Origin: Xanthomonas vesicatoria ATCC 35937
Lineage (GTDB): Bacteria; Pseudomonadota; Gammaproteobacteria; Xanthomonadales; Xanthomonadaceae
Direction: 5' to 3'
Assembly (NCBI RefSeq): GCF_001908725.1
Contig: NZ_CP018725.1
Location: 4,464,001-4,528,000 of the forward strand
DNA length: 64,000 bases
Under the pieces are notes generated by a model, which was not told where the DNA came from, searched no databases, and saw nothing but the letters and a program-made list of their open reading frames with translations. The translations under genes were made by a program, and so were the position numbers. Shown here piece after piece: positions 13,350 through 25,150 of this stretch (positions within the stretch are counted from its first letter, which is position 1; every line of letters starts with the position of its first letter).

Positions 13350-14957
13350 ATGAGCGCACCCCGCATGCTGAGGGGCCTGCTCTCGTTCAGCAGTATGACC
13401 ATGGTGTCGCGGGTCCTCGGCCTGGTCCGTGACCTGGCGATTTCTGCCACCTTCGGCGCCAATGCAACAACCGATGCATTCTGGGTGGCGTTCCGGATCC
13501 CCAATTTCCTGCGTCGTTTGTTTGCCGAAGGCTCGTTCGCCACCGCCTTCGTGCCGGTGTTTACCGAGGTCAAGGAAACCCGACCGCACGCCGATCTGCG
13601 CGAGCTGATGGCGCGCGTGTCCGGCACCCTGGGCGGCATGTTGCTGGTGATCACCGCGCTGGGGCTGATCTTCACCCCGCAGCTGGCATCGATATTTTCC
13701 GACGGCGCGGCTACCGACCCGGCGAAATACGGCTTGCTGGTCGATCTGTTACGGCTGACCTTTCCGTTCCTGCTGTTCGTCTCGCTCACGGCGCTGGCAG
13801 GCGGGGCGCTCAACAGCTTCCACCGGTTCGCGATTCCGGCGCTGACGCCAGTGATCCTCAATCTGTGCATGATCGCCGGCGCCCTGTGGCTGGCGCCACG
13901 GCTGGAGGTGCCGATCCTGGCGCTGGGTTGGGCAGTACTGGTGGCCGGTGCATTGCAGTTGCTGTTCCAGCTGCCGGCGTTGAAGGGCATCGACCTGCTG
14001 ACGCTGCCGCGCTGGGGCTGGAGCCATCCGGATGTGCGCAAGGTGCTGACGTTGATGATTCCGACCCTGTTCGGCTCATCGATCGCGCAGATCAACCTGA
14101 TGCTGGACACGGTGATCGCTGCGCGGCTGAGCGATGGCTCGCAGTCGTGGCTGTCGCTGGCCGACCGCTTCCTGGAACTGCCGCTGGGTGTGTTCGGTGT
14201 GGCGTTGGGCACGGTGATCCTGCCGGCGCTGGCCCGACATCACGTCAAGACCGACCGCGCGGCGTTTTCCGGCGCGTTGGACTGGGGCTTTCGCACCACG
14301 CTGCTGATTGCGATGCCGGCCATGCTGGGTCTTTTGCTACTGGCCGAGCCGCTCGTGGCGACTTTGTTCCAGCACGGCCGGTTCACCGCCTTCGATACGC
14401 AGATGACCGCGATGTCGGTCTACGGCCTGAGCTTCGGCCTGCCGGCCTACGCGATGCTCAAAGTGCTGCTGCCAGCCTTCTACGCACGCCAGGACACGCG
14501 CACCCCGGTGCGCGCGGGTGTGGCGGCGCTGGTGGCTAATATGGTGTTCAACTTCGCGTTCCTGGCCGTGCTGTACCACCTCATGGTGCCGCCCGAGCTC
14601 AAGGCGCAGGGCGTGATGCAGGCGCTGGGCAAGCAGCCAGGTCTGCATCTGGCGCTGGGCATCGCCAGTGCGCTGTCGAGTTATCTCAACCTGGGGCTAC
14701 TGTGGTACTGGCTGGGCAAATCCGGCGTGTACCAGCGCCGACCGGGCTGGGGTGGTTATGCGGCGCGCCTGCTGCTGGCCTGTGCGGCGATGGTAGTGGT
14801 GCTGTTGGGTCTGCTGTGGTGGCTGCCATCGTTCACCGTGATGGAGAAGTGGGACCGCATCGGCTGGCTGGCGGTGCTGGTCGGCAGCGGTGGGGCGACC
14901 TATCTGGTGGCGCAGCTGGCGCTGGGCTTACGGCCGCGGCATCTGCGCGAGAGCTGA
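13350..14957 (+). CDS. murJ: Lipid II flippase
   Basis: A 535-residue MATE/MOP-superfamily membrane protein (MviN/MurJ) with about 14 hydrophobic segments. It moves lipid-linked peptidoglycan precursor across the inner membrane. Diagnostic segments are SMTMVSRVLGLVRD, NFLRRLFAEGSFATAFVPVF and GVALGTVILPALARHH. The ATG at 13350 is preceded by GAGG. It heads the plus-strand series murJ-ribF-ileS-lspA-ispH. Confidence 0.95.
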   Translation: MSAPRMLRGLLSFSSMTMVSRVLGLVRDLAISATFGANATTDAFWVAFRIPNFLRRLFAEGSFATAFVPVFTEVKETRPHADLRELMARVSGTLGGMLLVITALGLIFTPQLASIFSDGAATDPAKYGLLVDLLRLTFPFLLFVSLTALAGGALNSFHRFAIPALTPVILNLCMIAGALWLAPRLEVPILALGWAVLVAGALQLLFQLPALKGIDLLTLPRWGWSHPDVRKVLTLMIPTLFGSSIAQINLMLDTVIAARLSDGSQSWLSLADRFLELPLGVFGVALGTVILPALARHHVKTDRAAFSGALDWGFRTTLLIAMPAMLGLLLLAEPLVATLFQHGRFTAFDTQMTAMSVYGLSFGLPAYAMLKVLLPAFYARQDTRTPVRAGVAALVANMVFNFAFLAVLYHLMVPPELKAQGVMQALGKQPGLHLALGIASALSSYLNLGLLWYWLGKSGVYQRRPGWGGYAARLLLACAAMVVVLLGLLWWLPSFTVMEKWDRIGWLAVLVGSGGATYLVAQLALGLRPRHLRES

Positions 14958-15250
14958 GCCCGGGTTTCGGGCTCTGCGGCAGGGCCGGGCGCGCGTTGCC
15001 GATGTCTGGAATCGATAAGACCAGGGCGGCATGAAAGCGGTGTCGCGGCCCATGTTGACGGCTACGCCCGGTGGTTGCTTGCCGGCCGCGGCCTGCCCGA
15101 ACGATGGGTACAGGAGGCCGGAGTGGCGTCGTGCCGGTGAGCGCTTGCGCGTCCGCTGCGCGCCCATGCGGCTTGACAGGCACGGCTATACTTACAAGTT
15201 ATGTATCAGCGAGGGTCGGCCACCAGGCCGGCATCTGTTTGGATCGAGGA

Positions 15251-16336
15251 ATGAGCAGGCTGTTTAGAGACGTCGAGGGCGGGACGCTGTTCCCGCACGG
15301 AAGCGTGGTCTGCATCGGCGCCTTCGATGGCCTGCACCTGGGGCATCGGACGTTGGTGCAGCACGCCATCGCGCGTGCGCGTGCGCTGGGCGTGCCGGCG
15401 GTGGCGTTGAGCTTCGAGCCGCTGCCGCGCGAATTCTTTGCGCCGGCCGCGCCGCCACCGCGGCTGACCCTGGCGCGCGCCAAGATCGAAGGCCTGTACG
15501 ACTTCGGTGCCGACAGCGTGGGACTGATCCGTTTCGATGGCCGCTTGTCGAAGATGAGCGCGGAAGATTTCGTGCGGCTAGCCCTGGTCGGCCGGCTGTG
15601 CGCCAAAGAAGTGTGGATCGGCCCGGAATTCCGTTTCGGCCATCGGCGTGGCGGCGATATCGCCTTGCTGCGCGCGTTGGGTGAGCAGTATGGATTTGTG
15701 GCTGGCGAAATTACGCCGGTGCATCTGCATGGCGAACGCATTTCCGCCACGCGGATTCGTGAGCTGCTGGGTGCCGGCGAGTTCGTGCATGCCGCTGACC
15801 TGCTCGGCCGCCCGTACGCCATCGGTGGCCGGGTGGTGCGCGGCAAGCAACTGGGGCGCACGCTGGGCTATCCCACCGCCAATTTGCGTTTTCCGCGCAC
15901 TCCGGCGTTATCGGGCATCTACGCGACCTGGGTACATGGCGTGTCCGAGCAGCCGTGGCCGTCGGTCTCGAGTTTCGGTACGCGCCCGACCGTGGCCGGC
16001 GTGGAGCCGTTGCTGGAAGCACACCTGTTTGATTTCCAGGGCGATCTGTATGGCCGGCATCTCGAAGTCGAATTCGTCGCCAAGCTGCGCGACGAAGAGA
16101 AGTTCGATGGGCTCGATGCGTTGACCGTGCAGATGCATCGCGACGCCGAGCAGGCGCGCGCCGTGCTCAAGGCCAGTCCCTCGCGATTGCCTGCCGATGC
16201 GCGCATCGCTCGCTCCGTCGGTCTTTCCGGCGAGGCGCAACATGGCAGTGCTCCGCGCCGCTCGGCAGACGCAGACGCTGTCGATGCCTCTCCCTCGCAC
16301 CATCCCCGCACATCACCTCATGCAGCGCAACGGTAG
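15251..16336 (+). CDS. ribF: Bifunctional riboflavin kinase/FAD synthetase
   Basis: A 361-residue enzyme making FMN and FAD from riboflavin. The N-terminal adenylyltransferase domain shows GAFDGLHLGHRTLVQ (HxGH nucleotide motif) and ISATRIRELL. The C-terminal kinase domain shows GRVVRGKQLGRTLGYPTANL with the PTAN motif and the EAHLFDFQGDLYG segment. The ATG at 15251 follows GAGGA. The last 45 or so residues are a low-complexity Ser/Ala/Arg tail beyond the usual family end. It lies seven bases before ileS, the conserved order. Confidence 0.93.
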   Translation: MSRLFRDVEGGTLFPHGSVVCIGAFDGLHLGHRTLVQHAIARARALGVPAVALSFEPLPREFFAPAAPPPRLTLARAKIEGLYDFGADSVGLIRFDGRLSKMSAEDFVRLALVGRLCAKEVWIGPEFRFGHRRGGDIALLRALGEQYGFVAGEITPVHLHGERISATRIRELLGAGEFVHAADLLGRPYAIGGRVVRGKQLGRTLGYPTANLRFPRTPALSGIYATWVHGVSEQPWPSVSSFGTRPTVAGVEPLLEAHLFDFQGDLYGRHLEVEFVAKLRDEEKFDGLDALTVQMHRDAEQARAVLKASPSRLPADARIARSVGLSGEAQHGSAPRRSADADAVDASPSHHPRTSPHAAQR

Positions 16337-16342
16337 ATTCCC

Positions 16343-19174
16343 GTGACCCAAGACTACAAAGCCACTCTCCATCTGCCTGCGACGGAATTTCCGATGCGCG
16401 GCGACCTGCCCAAGCGCGAGCCGGCGATGCTGGACCGCTGGGAACGCGAGGGGCTGTACGCGCAGCTGCGCGCCAACGCGGCTGGGCGGCCGCTGTTCGT
16501 GCTGCACGACGGTCCGCCGTATGCCAATGGCCAGATCCACCTGGGCCACGCGGTCAACAAGATCCTGAAGGACATCATCGTCAAGTCGAAGTACCTGGCT
16601 GGCTTCGATGCGCCGTACATCCCGGGCTGGGACTGCCACGGCCTGCCGATCGAGATCGCCATCGAGAAGAAATACGGCAAGGTCGGCGTCAAGCTCGATG
16701 CCGCCGAGTTTCGCCAGAAGTGCCGCGAATACGCGACCGAGCAGATCGATCTGCAGCGGCGCGACTTCAAGCGCCTGGGCGTGGTCGGCGATTGGGACAA
16801 CCCGTACAAGACGCTGGATTTCCACTTCGAAGCCAATGAGATCCGCGCGCTGGCCAAGGTGGTGGACAACGGCCATCTGACTCGCGGTGTCAAGCCGGTG
16901 CATTGGTGCTTCGATTGCGGCTCTGCGCTGGCCGAGGCCGAGATCGAATACGCCGACAAAGTCTCTCCGACCGTGGATGTGGCCTATCCGGCACGCGATC
17001 CGGCGGCGGTGGTTGCCGCATTTGGAGCGACGCTACCGGCTGGCGTGAGCGTGGCAGTGCCGATCTGGACCACTACGCCGTGGACGCTGCCGGCCTCGCT
17101 GGCGGTGAGCCTGGGCGCGGAGCTCGATTACGTACTGGTCGAAGGGCCGGCCGACCGTGGCCAGCCACGCTGGCTGGTGGTGGCCGAAGCCCTGGCACCC
17201 AGGGTGCTGACTCGCTACGGCGTGGACGAAGTGACGGTGCACGGCCATGCCAAGGGTGTCGTGCTGGACAAGATGCTGCTCGATCACCCGTTCTATGCCG
17301 AGCGCGAGATCCCGCTGCTGCTGGGCGAGCATGTTTCGGCCGAGGAAGGCACCGGCGCCGTGCACACCGCGCCTGGGCATGGTCAAGAGGACTATCAGGT
17401 TTCCAAGCAGTACGGCCTGCTGGGGCGTTACACCGCCGCGCAGATCAACCCGGTGGACGGGCGTGGTGTGTATCTGCCCTCCACGCCGCCGCTGGGCGAC
17501 ACCGTATTGGCCGGGCTGCATATCTGGAAGGCCAACGACGTCATCATCGAGGCGCTGCGCGACACCGGCGTGTTGCTGGCCGCCAGCAAGATGGAGCACA
17601 GCTACCCGCACTGCTGGCGCCACAAGACGCCGATCGCGTTCCGCGCCACGCCGCAGTGGTTCATCTCCATGGAGCAGGCCAACCTGCGCGCCGATGCGCT
17701 CAAGGCCATCGAGCAGGTGACCTGGTACCCGGCCTGGGGCCAGGCGCGCATCGCTGGCATGGTCGAAGGGCGCCCGGACTGGACCATCTCGCGCCAGCGC
17801 ACCTGGGGTGTGCCGATCGCCTTGTTCGTGCACCGCGAAACCGGCGAACCGCATCCGCGCAGCACCGAGCTGCTGCGTCAGGTGGCCGACCGGGTGGAGC
17901 AGGGCGGTGTGGACGTGTGGTACACGCTGGACGCGGCCGAACTGCTGGGCGATGAAGCGGCCGACTACGACAAGATCACCGACATCCTGGATGTGTGGTT
18001 CGACTCTGGCGTGACGCACGAAGCGGTGCTGGTGGACCGCGGCCTGCCCAAGCCGGCCGACCTGTATCTGGAAGGTTCCGATCAGCACCGCGGCTGGTTC
18101 CAGTCCTCGCTGCTGAGCGGCGTGGCGATGGACAAGGCAGCGCCCTACAAGCAGTGCCTCACCCACGGTTTCACCGTGGACGAGCACGGCCGAAAGATGT
18201 CCAAGTCGTCCGGCAACGGTATCGAGCCGCAGGAGATCATGAAGACCCTGGGCGCGGATATCCTGCGTCTGTGGATCGCGTCGGCCGACTACAGCAACGA
18301 AATGTCGTTGTCGCAGGAAATCCTCAAGCGCAACGCCGATGCGTATCGCCGTCTGCGCAACACCGCGCGCTTTTTGCTCGGTAACCTGCATGGCTTCGAC
18401 CCGTTGCAGCATCTGGTGGCGCTGGACGACATGGTGCTGCTGGACCGCTGGATCGTGCATCGCGCGCACGAGCTGCAGGAGAAGATCGTCTCCGCCTACG
18501 CGCGCTACGACTTTGCCGAGATCGTGCAGGCACTGCTGAATTTCTGCAGTGTGGACCTGGGCTCGCTGTACCTGGACGTCACCAAGGACCGTCTGTACAC
18601 GATGGCCGAGAACTCGCGCGGTCGTCGCTCTGCACAGAGCGCGATGTATCACGTGGCCGAAGCCTTCGTGCGCTGGGTGGCGCCGGTGCTGACGTTTACC
18701 GCCGAAGAATTGTGGGGGTATCTGCCGGGCGAGCATGCCGGCAACGTGTTGTTTGCCACCTGGTACGACGGTTTGGCGCCGCTGCCCGGCGATGCCGCGC
18801 TGACCAGCGTAGATTTCGAAAAGTTGCTGGCGCTGCGCGAGCAGGTGGCCAAGGTGCTGGAGCCCATGCGGGCCAATGGCGCGATCGGTGCGGCGCTGGA
18901 AGCGGAGATCACTGTTGCCGCCGATGCGCAGACCGCTGAACGCTGGCAGCCGCTTGCCGAAGAACTGCGTTTCCTGTTCATCAGTGGCGACGTCAGCGTG
19001 ACTGCGGCAAGCACCGACGACATCTTCGTCAGCGCGCAACCGACCACCAAGGCCAAGTGTGTGCGCTGCTGGCACCACCAGGCCAGCGTGGGCAGCGATG
19101 CGCGGCATCCTGAACTGTGCTGCCGTTGTGTCAGCAATATTGAGGGACCTGGCGAGGAACGTCGCTGGTTCTGA
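16343..19174 (+). CDS. ileS: Isoleucyl-tRNA synthetase
   Basis: A 943-residue class I synthetase starting at GTG (16343, [20 protein letters not shown]). The HLGH signature is at residues 66-69 and [11 protein letters not shown] carries KMSKS. The CP1 editing domain includes [11 protein letters not shown] and [16 protein letters not shown]. The anticodon-binding domain is followed by a C-terminal zinc site (KCVRCW...CCRC). The length matches the bacterial type with the C-terminal zinc. It lies between ribF and lspA. Confidence 0.96.
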   Translation: MTQDYKATLHLPATEFPMRGDLPKREPAMLDRWEREGLYAQLRANAAGRPLFVLHDGPPYANGQIHLGHAVNKILKDIIVKSKYLAGFDAPYIPGWDCHGLPIEIAIEKKYGKVGVKLDAAEFRQKCREYATEQIDLQRRDFKRLGVVGDWDNPYKTLDFHFEANEIRALAKVVDNGHLTRGVKPVHWCFDCGSALAEAEIEYADKVSPTVDVAYPARDPAAVVAAFGATLPAGVSVAVPIWTTTPWTLPASLAVSLGAELDYVLVEGPADRGQPRWLVVAEALAPRVLTRYGVDEVTVHGHAKGVVLDKMLLDHPFYAEREIPLLLGEHVSAEEGTGAVHTAPGHGQEDYQVSKQYGLLGRYTAAQINPVDGRGVYLPSTPPLGDTVLAGLHIWKANDVIIEALRDTGVLLAASKMEHSYPHCWRHKTPIAFRATPQWFISMEQANLRADALKAIEQVTWYPAWGQARIAGMVEGRPDWTISRQRTWGVPIALFVHRETGEPHPRSTELLRQVADRVEQGGVDVWYTLDAAELLGDEAADYDKITDILDVWFDSGVTHEAVLVDRGLPKPADLYLEGSDQHRGWFQSSLLSGVAMDKAAPYKQCLTHGFTVDEHGRKMSKSSGNGIEPQEIMKTLGADILRLWIASADYSNEMSLSQEILKRNADAYRRLRNTARFLLGNLHGFDPLQHLVALDDMVLLDRWIVHRAHELQEKIVSAYARYDFAEIVQALLNFCSVDLGSLYLDVTKDRLYTMAENSRGRRSAQSAMYHVAEAFVRWVAPVLTFTAEELWGYLPGEHAGNVLFATWYDGLAPLPGDAALTSVDFEKLLALREQVAKVLEPMRANGAIGAALEAEITVAADAQTAERWQPLAEELRFLFISGDVSVTAASTDDIFVSAQPTTKAKCVRCWHHQASVGSDARHPELCCRCVSNIEGPGEERRWF

Positions 19175-19480
19175 TGCTGTGTTGTCAAGGCGCGCGTGGC
19201 AGAGAAGGTCCGCCACGCGTGGCCGCTGCTGCGGTGTGAACTAGTTGCATGACGTGGCGGGTTTTGCCGCAGTCAGCGGCGTTCCTTCACGTGCCGCGCT
19301 TGGTGCTCAGCTACGGACGTCCGCCCGCTCAAGCGTGCCGCACGCGGCAGGGGCAGAGCGGTCGGTAGCGGATGGATTCGTCGCCCGTGCCATGCTTGTA
19401 CGTCTCATCGCCACATCTCCTCTCCCATCCAGGCATCTTCTCCGTTTCAGGAGAAGCAACCTCAACTGTGATCCTTCGAC

Positions 19481-19999
19481 ATGAGTCAACGCCCCAAACC
19501 CTCCGCCTTGATCTGGCTCGTGCTCTCGGCCGTCGTGATCGGACTGGACCAGTGGAGTAAGGCCTGGGTGCTGTCCAGCTTGCCCGAATACACCGCAGTG
19601 CCGGTCATCGACGGTTTCTGGAACTGGTACCGCACCTATAACACCGGCGCAGCCTTCAGCTTTTTGAGCGATGCCGGCGGCTGGCAGCTGTGGTTCTTCA
19701 CCGCGCTGGCGGTGGGCATCAGCGGTTTGCTGGCGTTCTGGCTGTCGCGCACCGCGCGCGGCGAATGGCGCAGCGCGCTGCCGTATGCGCTGGTGATCGG
19801 CGGTGCGATCGGTAATGTGATCGATCGGCTGATGCACGGCCACGTGGTCGACTTCATCCAGTGGTACATCGGCAGCCATACCTGGCCGTCGTTCAACATC
19901 GCCGACTCGGCCATCGTGGGCGGCGCGATCGGGATTGCCCTGTTCGGGTTGTTCGACAAGAGCGGCAAGCGCGAGCCGGGAACCGGGAATCGCCCCTGA
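19481..19999 (+). CDS. lspA: Lipoprotein signal peptidase (signal peptidase II)
   Basis: A 172-residue inner-membrane aspartyl protease that cleaves diacylglyceryl-prolipoproteins. Four transmembrane segments are visible. Catalytic Asp124 lies in [17 protein letters not shown] and Asp142 in [11 protein letters not shown]. The NTGAAFSFL motif is also present. The ATG at 19481 fits the family start. The 306-base gap before it (19175-19480) holds no gene that I can see. It is followed by ispH. Confidence 0.95.
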   Translation: MSQRPKPSALIWLVLSAVVIGLDQWSKAWVLSSLPEYTAVPVIDGFWNWYRTYNTGAAFSFLSDAGGWQLWFFTALAVGISGLLAFWLSRTARGEWRSALPYALVIGGAIGNVIDRLMHGHVVDFIQWYIGSHTWPSFNIADSAIVGGAIGIALFGLFDKSGKREPGTGNRP

Positions 20000-20064
20000 A
20001 GCGCAGGTGCCGGCGCATACCCCTGGCCCGACCCCTCCTTCTCCATTCCCGTAGAATGCCCGCC

Positions 20065-21015
20065 ATGGATGTCCTGCTCGCCAATCCCCGTGGTTTTTGT
20101 GCCGGTGTCGACCGCGCGATCGAGATCGTCAAGCGTGCGATCGAGACGCTGGGCGCGCCAATCTATGTGCGTCACGAAGTCGTGCATAACCGCTTTGTTG
20201 TCGACGACCTCAAACAGCGCGGCGCGATCTTCGTCGAAGAGCTCGACGAGGTGCCCGACAACGCCACGGTGATCTTCAGTGCGCACGGCGTCTCACAGGC
20301 GGTACGTCAGGAGGCCGAACGCCGTGGCTTGAAGGTGTTCGATGCCACCTGCCCGCTGGTGACCAAGGTGCATTTCGAGGTCGCCCGCCACTGCCGCGCC
20401 GGCCGCGACGTGGTGCTGATCGGCCATGCCGGGCACCCGGAAGTGGAAGGCACCATGGGGCAATGGAGCCGCGAGCGCGGTCCGGGAACGATCTATCTGG
20501 TCGAAGACATCGAGCAGGTCGCCACGCTGCAGATCGATCAGCCTGAAAATCTGGCCTACACGACCCAGACCACGTTGTCGGTCGACGACACCATGGGCAT
20601 TATCGAGGCGCTGCGCGCGCGTTATCCGGCGATGCAGGGGCCGCGCCACGACGACATCTGCTATGCCACGCAGAACCGGCAGGATGCGGTGCGCGATCTG
20701 GCGCGCCAGTGCGACCTGGTGCTGGTGGTCGGCTCGCCCAATAGCTCCAATTCCAACCGTTTAAGCGAACTCGCCCGCCGCGACGGCGTGGAGTCGTACC
20801 TGATCGACAATGCCAACGAGATCGACCCGGCCTGGATCGTCGGCAAGCAGCACATCGGTCTGACTGCTGGCGCTTCCGCACCGCAGGTCCTGGTGGATGG
20901 GGTGCTGGCGCGTTTGCGCGAGTTGGGCGCGGGCAACGTAGCCGAGCTGGAAGGCGAACCCGAATCGATGGTGTTCGCGCTGCCCAAGGAGTTGCGGCTG
21001 CGTCTGGTCAGCTGA
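20065..21015 (+). CDS. ispH: 4-hydroxy-3-methylbut-2-enyl diphosphate reductase
   Basis: A 316-residue iron-sulfur enzyme for the last step of the MEP isoprenoid pathway, giving IPP and DMAPP. The three cluster ligands are Cys12 (ANPRGFCAG), Cys96 (DATCPL) and Cys199 (DDICYATQ). The catalytic segments [14 protein letters not shown] and [12 protein letters not shown] are intact. I use the ATG at 20065 ([10 protein letters not shown]), where family members begin. An in-frame ATG three codons earlier (20056) is possible. Confidence 0.95.
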   Translation: MDVLLANPRGFCAGVDRAIEIVKRAIETLGAPIYVRHEVVHNRFVVDDLKQRGAIFVEELDEVPDNATVIFSAHGVSQAVRQEAERRGLKVFDATCPLVTKVHFEVARHCRAGRDVVLIGHAGHPEVEGTMGQWSRERGPGTIYLVEDIEQVATLQIDQPENLAYTTQTTLSVDDTMGIIEALRARYPAMQGPRHDDICYATQNRQDAVRDLARQCDLVLVVGSPNSSNSNRLSELARRDGVESYLIDNANEIDPAWIVGKQHIGLTAGASAPQVLVDGVLARLRELGAGNVAELEGEPESMVFALPKELRLRLVS

Positions 21016-21113
21016 CCGTGCGTTGGCGGCCGACGTCGATTGAATGAAGGTGGACTGCGTCCGGACGCCGCTGCACGGAACACTGTCCGCGCAGCCCGCC
21101 GTCGCTGCGGCGA

Positions 21114-21143
21114 TTGACCATCCCCTGGCTCCGCTTCTACAAT
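21114..21143 (+). promoter_or_regulatory. tRNA-Thr promoter
   Basis: TTGACC at 21114-21119 and TACAAT at 21138-21143 with an 18-base spacer, ten bases before the tRNA. Confidence 0.75.
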
Positions 21144-21152
21144 GCACGGCTC

Positions 21153-21228
21153 GCCGGAATAGCTCAGTTGGTAGAGCGGCGCATTCGTAATGCGTAGGTC
21201 GTAGGTTCGATTCCTATTTCCGGCACCA
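21153..21228 (+). tRNA. tRNA-Thr (anticodon CGT)
   Basis: A 76-base cloverleaf folds cleanly: acceptor GCCGGAA/TTCCGGC, D arm GCTC/GAGC, anticodon stem GCGCA/TGCGT with loop TTCGTAA (anticodon CGT, reads ACG) and T loop GTTCGATTC. The 3' CCA is encoded. There is no sign of an integrated element at its 3' end. Confidence 0.96.
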
Positions 21229-21238
21229 TCGCTTGAGC

Positions 21239-21274
21239 ACTGGGTCGGCCCTTGGCCGGCCCAGTTGCGTTTTT
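21239..21274 (+). terminator. Terminator after tRNA-Thr
   Basis: A 12-base stem ACTGGGTCGGCC/GGCCGGCCCAGT (one G-T pair), CTT loop, then TGCG and five T. The remaining 300 bases before cyoA carry no gene and probably hold the cyo promoter (TAAAAT at 21456-21461 is a weak -10 candidate). Confidence 0.75.
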
Positions 21275-21585
21275 GGCGTTTGTCAGCGTATTTCACGCAC
21301 TGCGCATGCGTGACGGCGCCGCTGTAGGCCGCAACGACGGTCGCCATGGCCTCTCTCTTTGCTTGCGCTGCGCTGCGACAACATGTCGCACGATTTTGTG
21401 CGCATTTCTTGCGTCGGATCATTGCCAATGGGTTTCGTGCAGGTGCAGCAAAGTTTAAAATTAGTGCGCTAACCCGTGTCTTCGGTCTGCGCAGCGCATC
21501 TCCTTCGGGAAGGCCGCTGCGTCGGGAACATCCCAGGACGGATACGACGAACGAGGCTGGCGTTCCTTCGCACTTGGATCGACCG

Positions 21586-22521
21586 ATGATTCCGCTGAAA
21601 CATCTCGGGCGTTTACTTCGTCCAGGCCTGATGTTGCCGTTCCTGCTACTGGCAGGCTGCAACTCGGCCATCCTCAATCCGAAAGGCCAGATTGGCCACG
21701 ACGAGAAGCAACTGCTAATCACCTCGGTGGTGCTGATGCTGATCGTGGTCATCCCGGTGATCGTGATGACGATTGCGTTCGCGTGGAAATATCGCGCATC
21801 CAACACGAAGGCGCGCTACGAACCGGATTGGTCGCACTCCACCGCCATCGAAGTGGTGGTGTGGTCGATTCCGTGCGTGATCATCCTGGTGCTGGCGGTG
21901 CTGACCTGGCGCTCGTCGCATGCGCTGGACCCGTACCGGCCACTGGATTCGGACGTCAAGCCGATCAACATCGAAGCGGTGTCGCTGGACTGGAAGTGGA
22001 TGTTCATCTACCCCGACCAGAACATCGCCACGGTCAACGAGATCGCGTTCCCGGTGCATACGCCGCTGAACTTCAAGATCACCTCCGACACGGTGATGAA
22101 CTCGTTCTTCATTCCGCATCTGGGCACGATGATCTACGCGATGGCGGGCATGGAAACCAAGCTGCATCTGGTGGCCAACGAGCCGGGCGAATACTTCGGC
22201 CTGTCGACCAACTACAGCGGTCATGGCTTTTCGAAGATGAGTTTCAAGGCGCACGCGGTCGACCAGGCCGGCTTCGATGCCTGGGTGGCCAAGGTCAAGG
22301 CATCGCCGACCGCGTTGAATGCCGCCGAGTATCAGGTGTTGGCTGCCAATCGCAACGATAAGGAACAGTATCCGGTCACCTACTACTCGTCGGTGCAGGA
22401 CGGCATGTTCCGCTCGCTGGTCGACAAATACATGAATGGTCCGGGCCATAACAAAGGCCACGGCGACCATCAGGCATCGGCTGCAGAGCCGGTTGCCATG
22501 TGCACTTCTGGAGACAAGTGA
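21586..22521 (+). CDS. cyoA: Ubiquinol oxidase (cytochrome bo3-type) subunit II
   Basis: A 311-residue lipoprotein subunit of the heme-copper quinol oxidase. The signal ends in lipobox LLAGC (Cys25), two transmembrane helices follow (about residues 42-68 and 87-107), then the periplasmic cupredoxin domain ([39 protein letters not shown]). The CuA ligands of cytochrome-c oxidases are absent, which marks it as a quinol oxidase. It heads cyoABCD and overlaps cyoB by TGATG. Confidence 0.93.
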   Translation: MIPLKHLGRLLRPGLMLPFLLLAGCNSAILNPKGQIGHDEKQLLITSVVLMLIVVIPVIVMTIAFAWKYRASNTKARYEPDWSHSTAIEVVVWSIPCVIILVLAVLTWRSSHALDPYRPLDSDVKPINIEAVSLDWKWMFIYPDQNIATVNEIAFPVHTPLNFKITSDTVMNSFFIPHLGTMIYAMAGMETKLHLVANEPGEYFGLSTNYSGHGFSKMSFKAHAVDQAGFDAWVAKVKASPTALNAAEYQVLAANRNDKEQYPVTYYSSVQDGMFRSLVDKYMNGPGHNKGHGDHQASAAEPVAMCTSGDK

Positions 22522-24521
22522 TGCTAGGCAAACTCACCATTGAGGCAGTTCCGTACCACGAGCCGATCATCATGGTCGCGCTGGGTGGTGCTGGGCTGCT
22601 CGGCCTGCTGATCGCGGGCGCCATCACCAAGTACAAGCTGTGGGGCTACTTGTGGAACGAGTGGTTCACCTCGGTGGATCACAAGCGCATCGGTGTGATG
22701 TACATTATCGTGGCGCTGGTCATGCTGCTGCGCGGCTTTGCCGACGCGGCGATGATGCGCACCCAGCAAGCACTGGCGGGTAACGGTGGCGAAGGTGTCC
22801 TGCCGCCGCATCACTACGACCAGATCTTCACCGCGCACGGCGTGATCATGATCTTCTTCATGGCCATGCCGTTCATGACCGGCCTGTTGAACCTGATCGT
22901 GCCGCTGCAGATCGGTGCGCGCGACGTGGCGTTCCCGTTCCTGAACTCGCTGAGCTTCTGGTTGTTCGTGGCCGGTGCGGCGTTGATCAACATCTCGCTG
23001 GGTGTCGGTGAATTCGCACAGACCGGTTGGCTGGCCTATCCGCCGTTGTCGGGGCTGGAATACAGTCCAGGGGTCGGTGTCGATTACTACATCTGGGCGT
23101 TGCAGGTCTCAGGGTTAGGTACGTTGCTGACCGGTATCAACTTCTTCGTGACGATCATGCGGATGCGCGCGCCGGGCATGACCCTGATGCGCATGCCGAT
23201 CTTCACCTGGACCGCGCTGATCACCAACATCCTGATCATCGCTGCGTTCCCGATCCTGACCGTGGCGCTGGCGCTGCTGGGCGCCGACCGTTACCTGGGC
23301 ACGCACTTCTTTACCAATGACGGCGGCGGCAACGCCATGATGTACGTCAACCTGATCTGGATCTGGGGTCACCCGGAGGTCTACATCCTGATCCTGCCGG
23401 CGTTCGGCATCTTCTCCGAGTTGATCGCCACTTATAGCCGCAAGCGCCTGTTCGGCTACACCTCGATGGTCTATGCGACCTCGTGCATCGGCGTGCTGTC
23501 GTTCGTGGTGTGGTTGCACCACTTCTTCACCATGGGCTCGGGTGCCAACGTCAATGCCTTCTTCGGCATCACGACGATGATCATCTCGATTCCGACCGGC
23601 GTGAAGATCTTCAACTGGCTGTTCACCATGTTCCGCGGTCGCGTGCACATGACCTCGCCGGTGCTGTGGACGATCGGCTTCATCATCACCTTCACCATCG
23701 GCGGCATGACCGGCGTGATGCTGGCCATCCCGGCCGTGGACTTCGTGCTGCACAACAGCCTGTTCCTGATCGCGCACTTCCATAACGTGATCATCGGCGG
23801 CGTGGTGTTCGGTTACCTGGCGGGCCTGACCTACTGGTTCCCGAAGGCGTTCGGTTTCAAGCTCAACGAGAAGCTGGGCAAGGCCTCATTCTGGTGCTGG
23901 ATCGTCGGCTTCTTTGTGGCCTTCATGCCGCTGTACGTGCTCGGCTTCATGGGCATGACCCGCCGCATGAACACCTACAACCATCCCGAGTGGGCGCCGT
24001 GGCTGTATGTCGCTGCGGTGGGTGCTGCAATCATCGGCATGGGTATCTTCTTGAATCTGGTGCAGATCGGTTACAGCGTGTGGAAGCGCAAGGAGCATAT
24101 GGACTACACCGGCGATCCGTGGGATGGCCGTACGCTGGAGTGGGCAACCTCTTCGCCGCCGCCGTTCTACAACTTCGCCATGCTGCCGCACATCGACGAC
24201 CGCGATCAGTTCTGGGCCGACAAGCAGAACGGCAAGGGCTGGGTGCGTCCGTCCAAGTACGAAGCCATCCACATGCCGCGTAACACCGGCGCAGGCGTCT
24301 ACATCGGTGCCTTCAGCGTGCTGTTGGGCTTCGGTCTGATCTGGCATATCTGGTGGCTGGCCATCATCGGCCTGGTGGGCATGATCGGTAGCTTCATCGC
24401 GCGCACCTTTGACGACGACATCGATTACTGGGTGCCGGCCGACGAAGTGGAGCGCATCGAAAACGCGCGCTTTGCCCTGCTCGAACAGCAACAGGCGGCG
24501 CAGGCCGCGAAGGTGGTATGA
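22521..24521 (+). CDS. cyoB: Ubiquinol oxidase subunit I (heme-copper catalytic subunit)
   Basis: A 666-residue polytopic protein, near the 663 of E. coli CyoB. It reduces O2 with ubiquinol and pumps protons. Heme and CuB ligands are present: [21 protein letters not shown] (the His-Tyr pair), LHHFFTMG and [10 protein letters not shown]. The ATG at 22521 overlaps the cyoA stop and has GGAG at 22510-22513. Its stop overlaps the cyoC start (ATGA). Confidence 0.95.
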   Translation: MLGKLTIEAVPYHEPIIMVALGGAGLLGLLIAGAITKYKLWGYLWNEWFTSVDHKRIGVMYIIVALVMLLRGFADAAMMRTQQALAGNGGEGVLPPHHYDQIFTAHGVIMIFFMAMPFMTGLLNLIVPLQIGARDVAFPFLNSLSFWLFVAGAALINISLGVGEFAQTGWLAYPPLSGLEYSPGVGVDYYIWALQVSGLGTLLTGINFFVTIMRMRAPGMTLMRMPIFTWTALITNILIIAAFPILTVALALLGADRYLGTHFFTNDGGGNAMMYVNLIWIWGHPEVYILILPAFGIFSELIATYSRKRLFGYTSMVYATSCIGVLSFVVWLHHFFTMGSGANVNAFFGITTMIISIPTGVKIFNWLFTMFRGRVHMTSPVLWTIGFIITFTIGGMTGVMLAIPAVDFVLHNSLFLIAHFHNVIIGGVVFGYLAGLTYWFPKAFGFKLNEKLGKASFWCWIVGFFVAFMPLYVLGFMGMTRRMNTYNHPEWAPWLYVAAVGAAIIGMGIFLNLVQIGYSVWKRKEHMDYTGDPWDGRTLEWATSSPPPFYNFAMLPHIDDRDQFWADKQNGKGWVRPSKYEAIHMPRNTGAGVYIGAFSVLLGFGLIWHIWWLAIIGLVGMIGSFIARTFDDDIDYWVPADEVERIENARFALLEQQQAAQAAKVV

Positions 24522-25150
24522 CCATGGCTTCCTCGACCACGCTTGACCACGCCGCCCACGCGGGCGGCCACGACCACGACCACGAGCATCACGACGGCGG
24601 TGGCAACACCGTCTTCGGGTTCTGGGTCTATCTGATGAGCGACTGCCTGCTGTTTGCCGGTCTGTTCGCCACCTATGCGGTGCTCTCCGGCGCCACGGTG
24701 GACGGGCCGACCGCCAAGGAGCTGTTCGACCTGAAGTTCGTGCTGGTGGAAACCTTCCTGCTGTTGATCAGCAGCTTGAGCTTTGGCTTCGCGATGATCG
24801 CTGCGCACAAGCGCAAGATGGGCGGCCTGTACGGTTGGCTGGCGGTCACTGCGCTGCTGGGTATCGGCTTCCTGTGCATGGAAGTGTGGGAGTTCAACCA
24901 CCTGATCCATGAAGGTGCCGGCCCGGGTCGCAGCGCGTTTCTGTCCGCCTTCTTCACCCTGGTCGGGACCCACGGTTTGCACGTGGCGTCGGGCCTGTTG
25001 TGGATGGCGGTGCTGGTGATCCAGATCTCCAAGAACGGCCTGACCGCGCGCAACAGCACGCGTCTGGCGTGCCTGAGCCTGTTCTGGCACTTCCTGGACA
25101 TCATCTGGATCGGTGTGTTCACCGTCGTCTATCTGCTGGGAGCGCTGTAA
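24518..25150 (+). CDS. cyoC: Ubiquinol oxidase subunit III
   Basis: A 210-residue membrane protein with five hydrophobic helices and family segments [38 protein letters not shown] and [18 protein letters not shown]. The first 30 residues are unusually His-rich ([20 protein letters not shown]), which may bind metal. The ATG at 24518 overlaps the cyoB stop; a second ATG at 24524 is also possible. The stop overlaps the cyoD start (TAATG). Confidence 0.92.
   Translation: MTMASSTTLDHAAHAGGHDHDHEHHDGGGNTVFGFWVYLMSDCLLFAGLFATYAVLSGATVDGPTAKELFDLKFVLVETFLLLISSLSFGFAMIAAHKRKMGGLYGWLAVTALLGIGFLCMEVWEFNHLIHEGAGPGRSAFLSAFFTLVGTHGLHVASGLLWMAVLVIQISKNGLTARNSTRLACLSLFWHFLDIIWIGVFTVVYLLGAL

Noticed and set aside
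15173..15192. TTGACA and TATACT before ribF as a promoter
   Set aside because: The spacer is only eight bases, far below the 16-18 needed for this pair.
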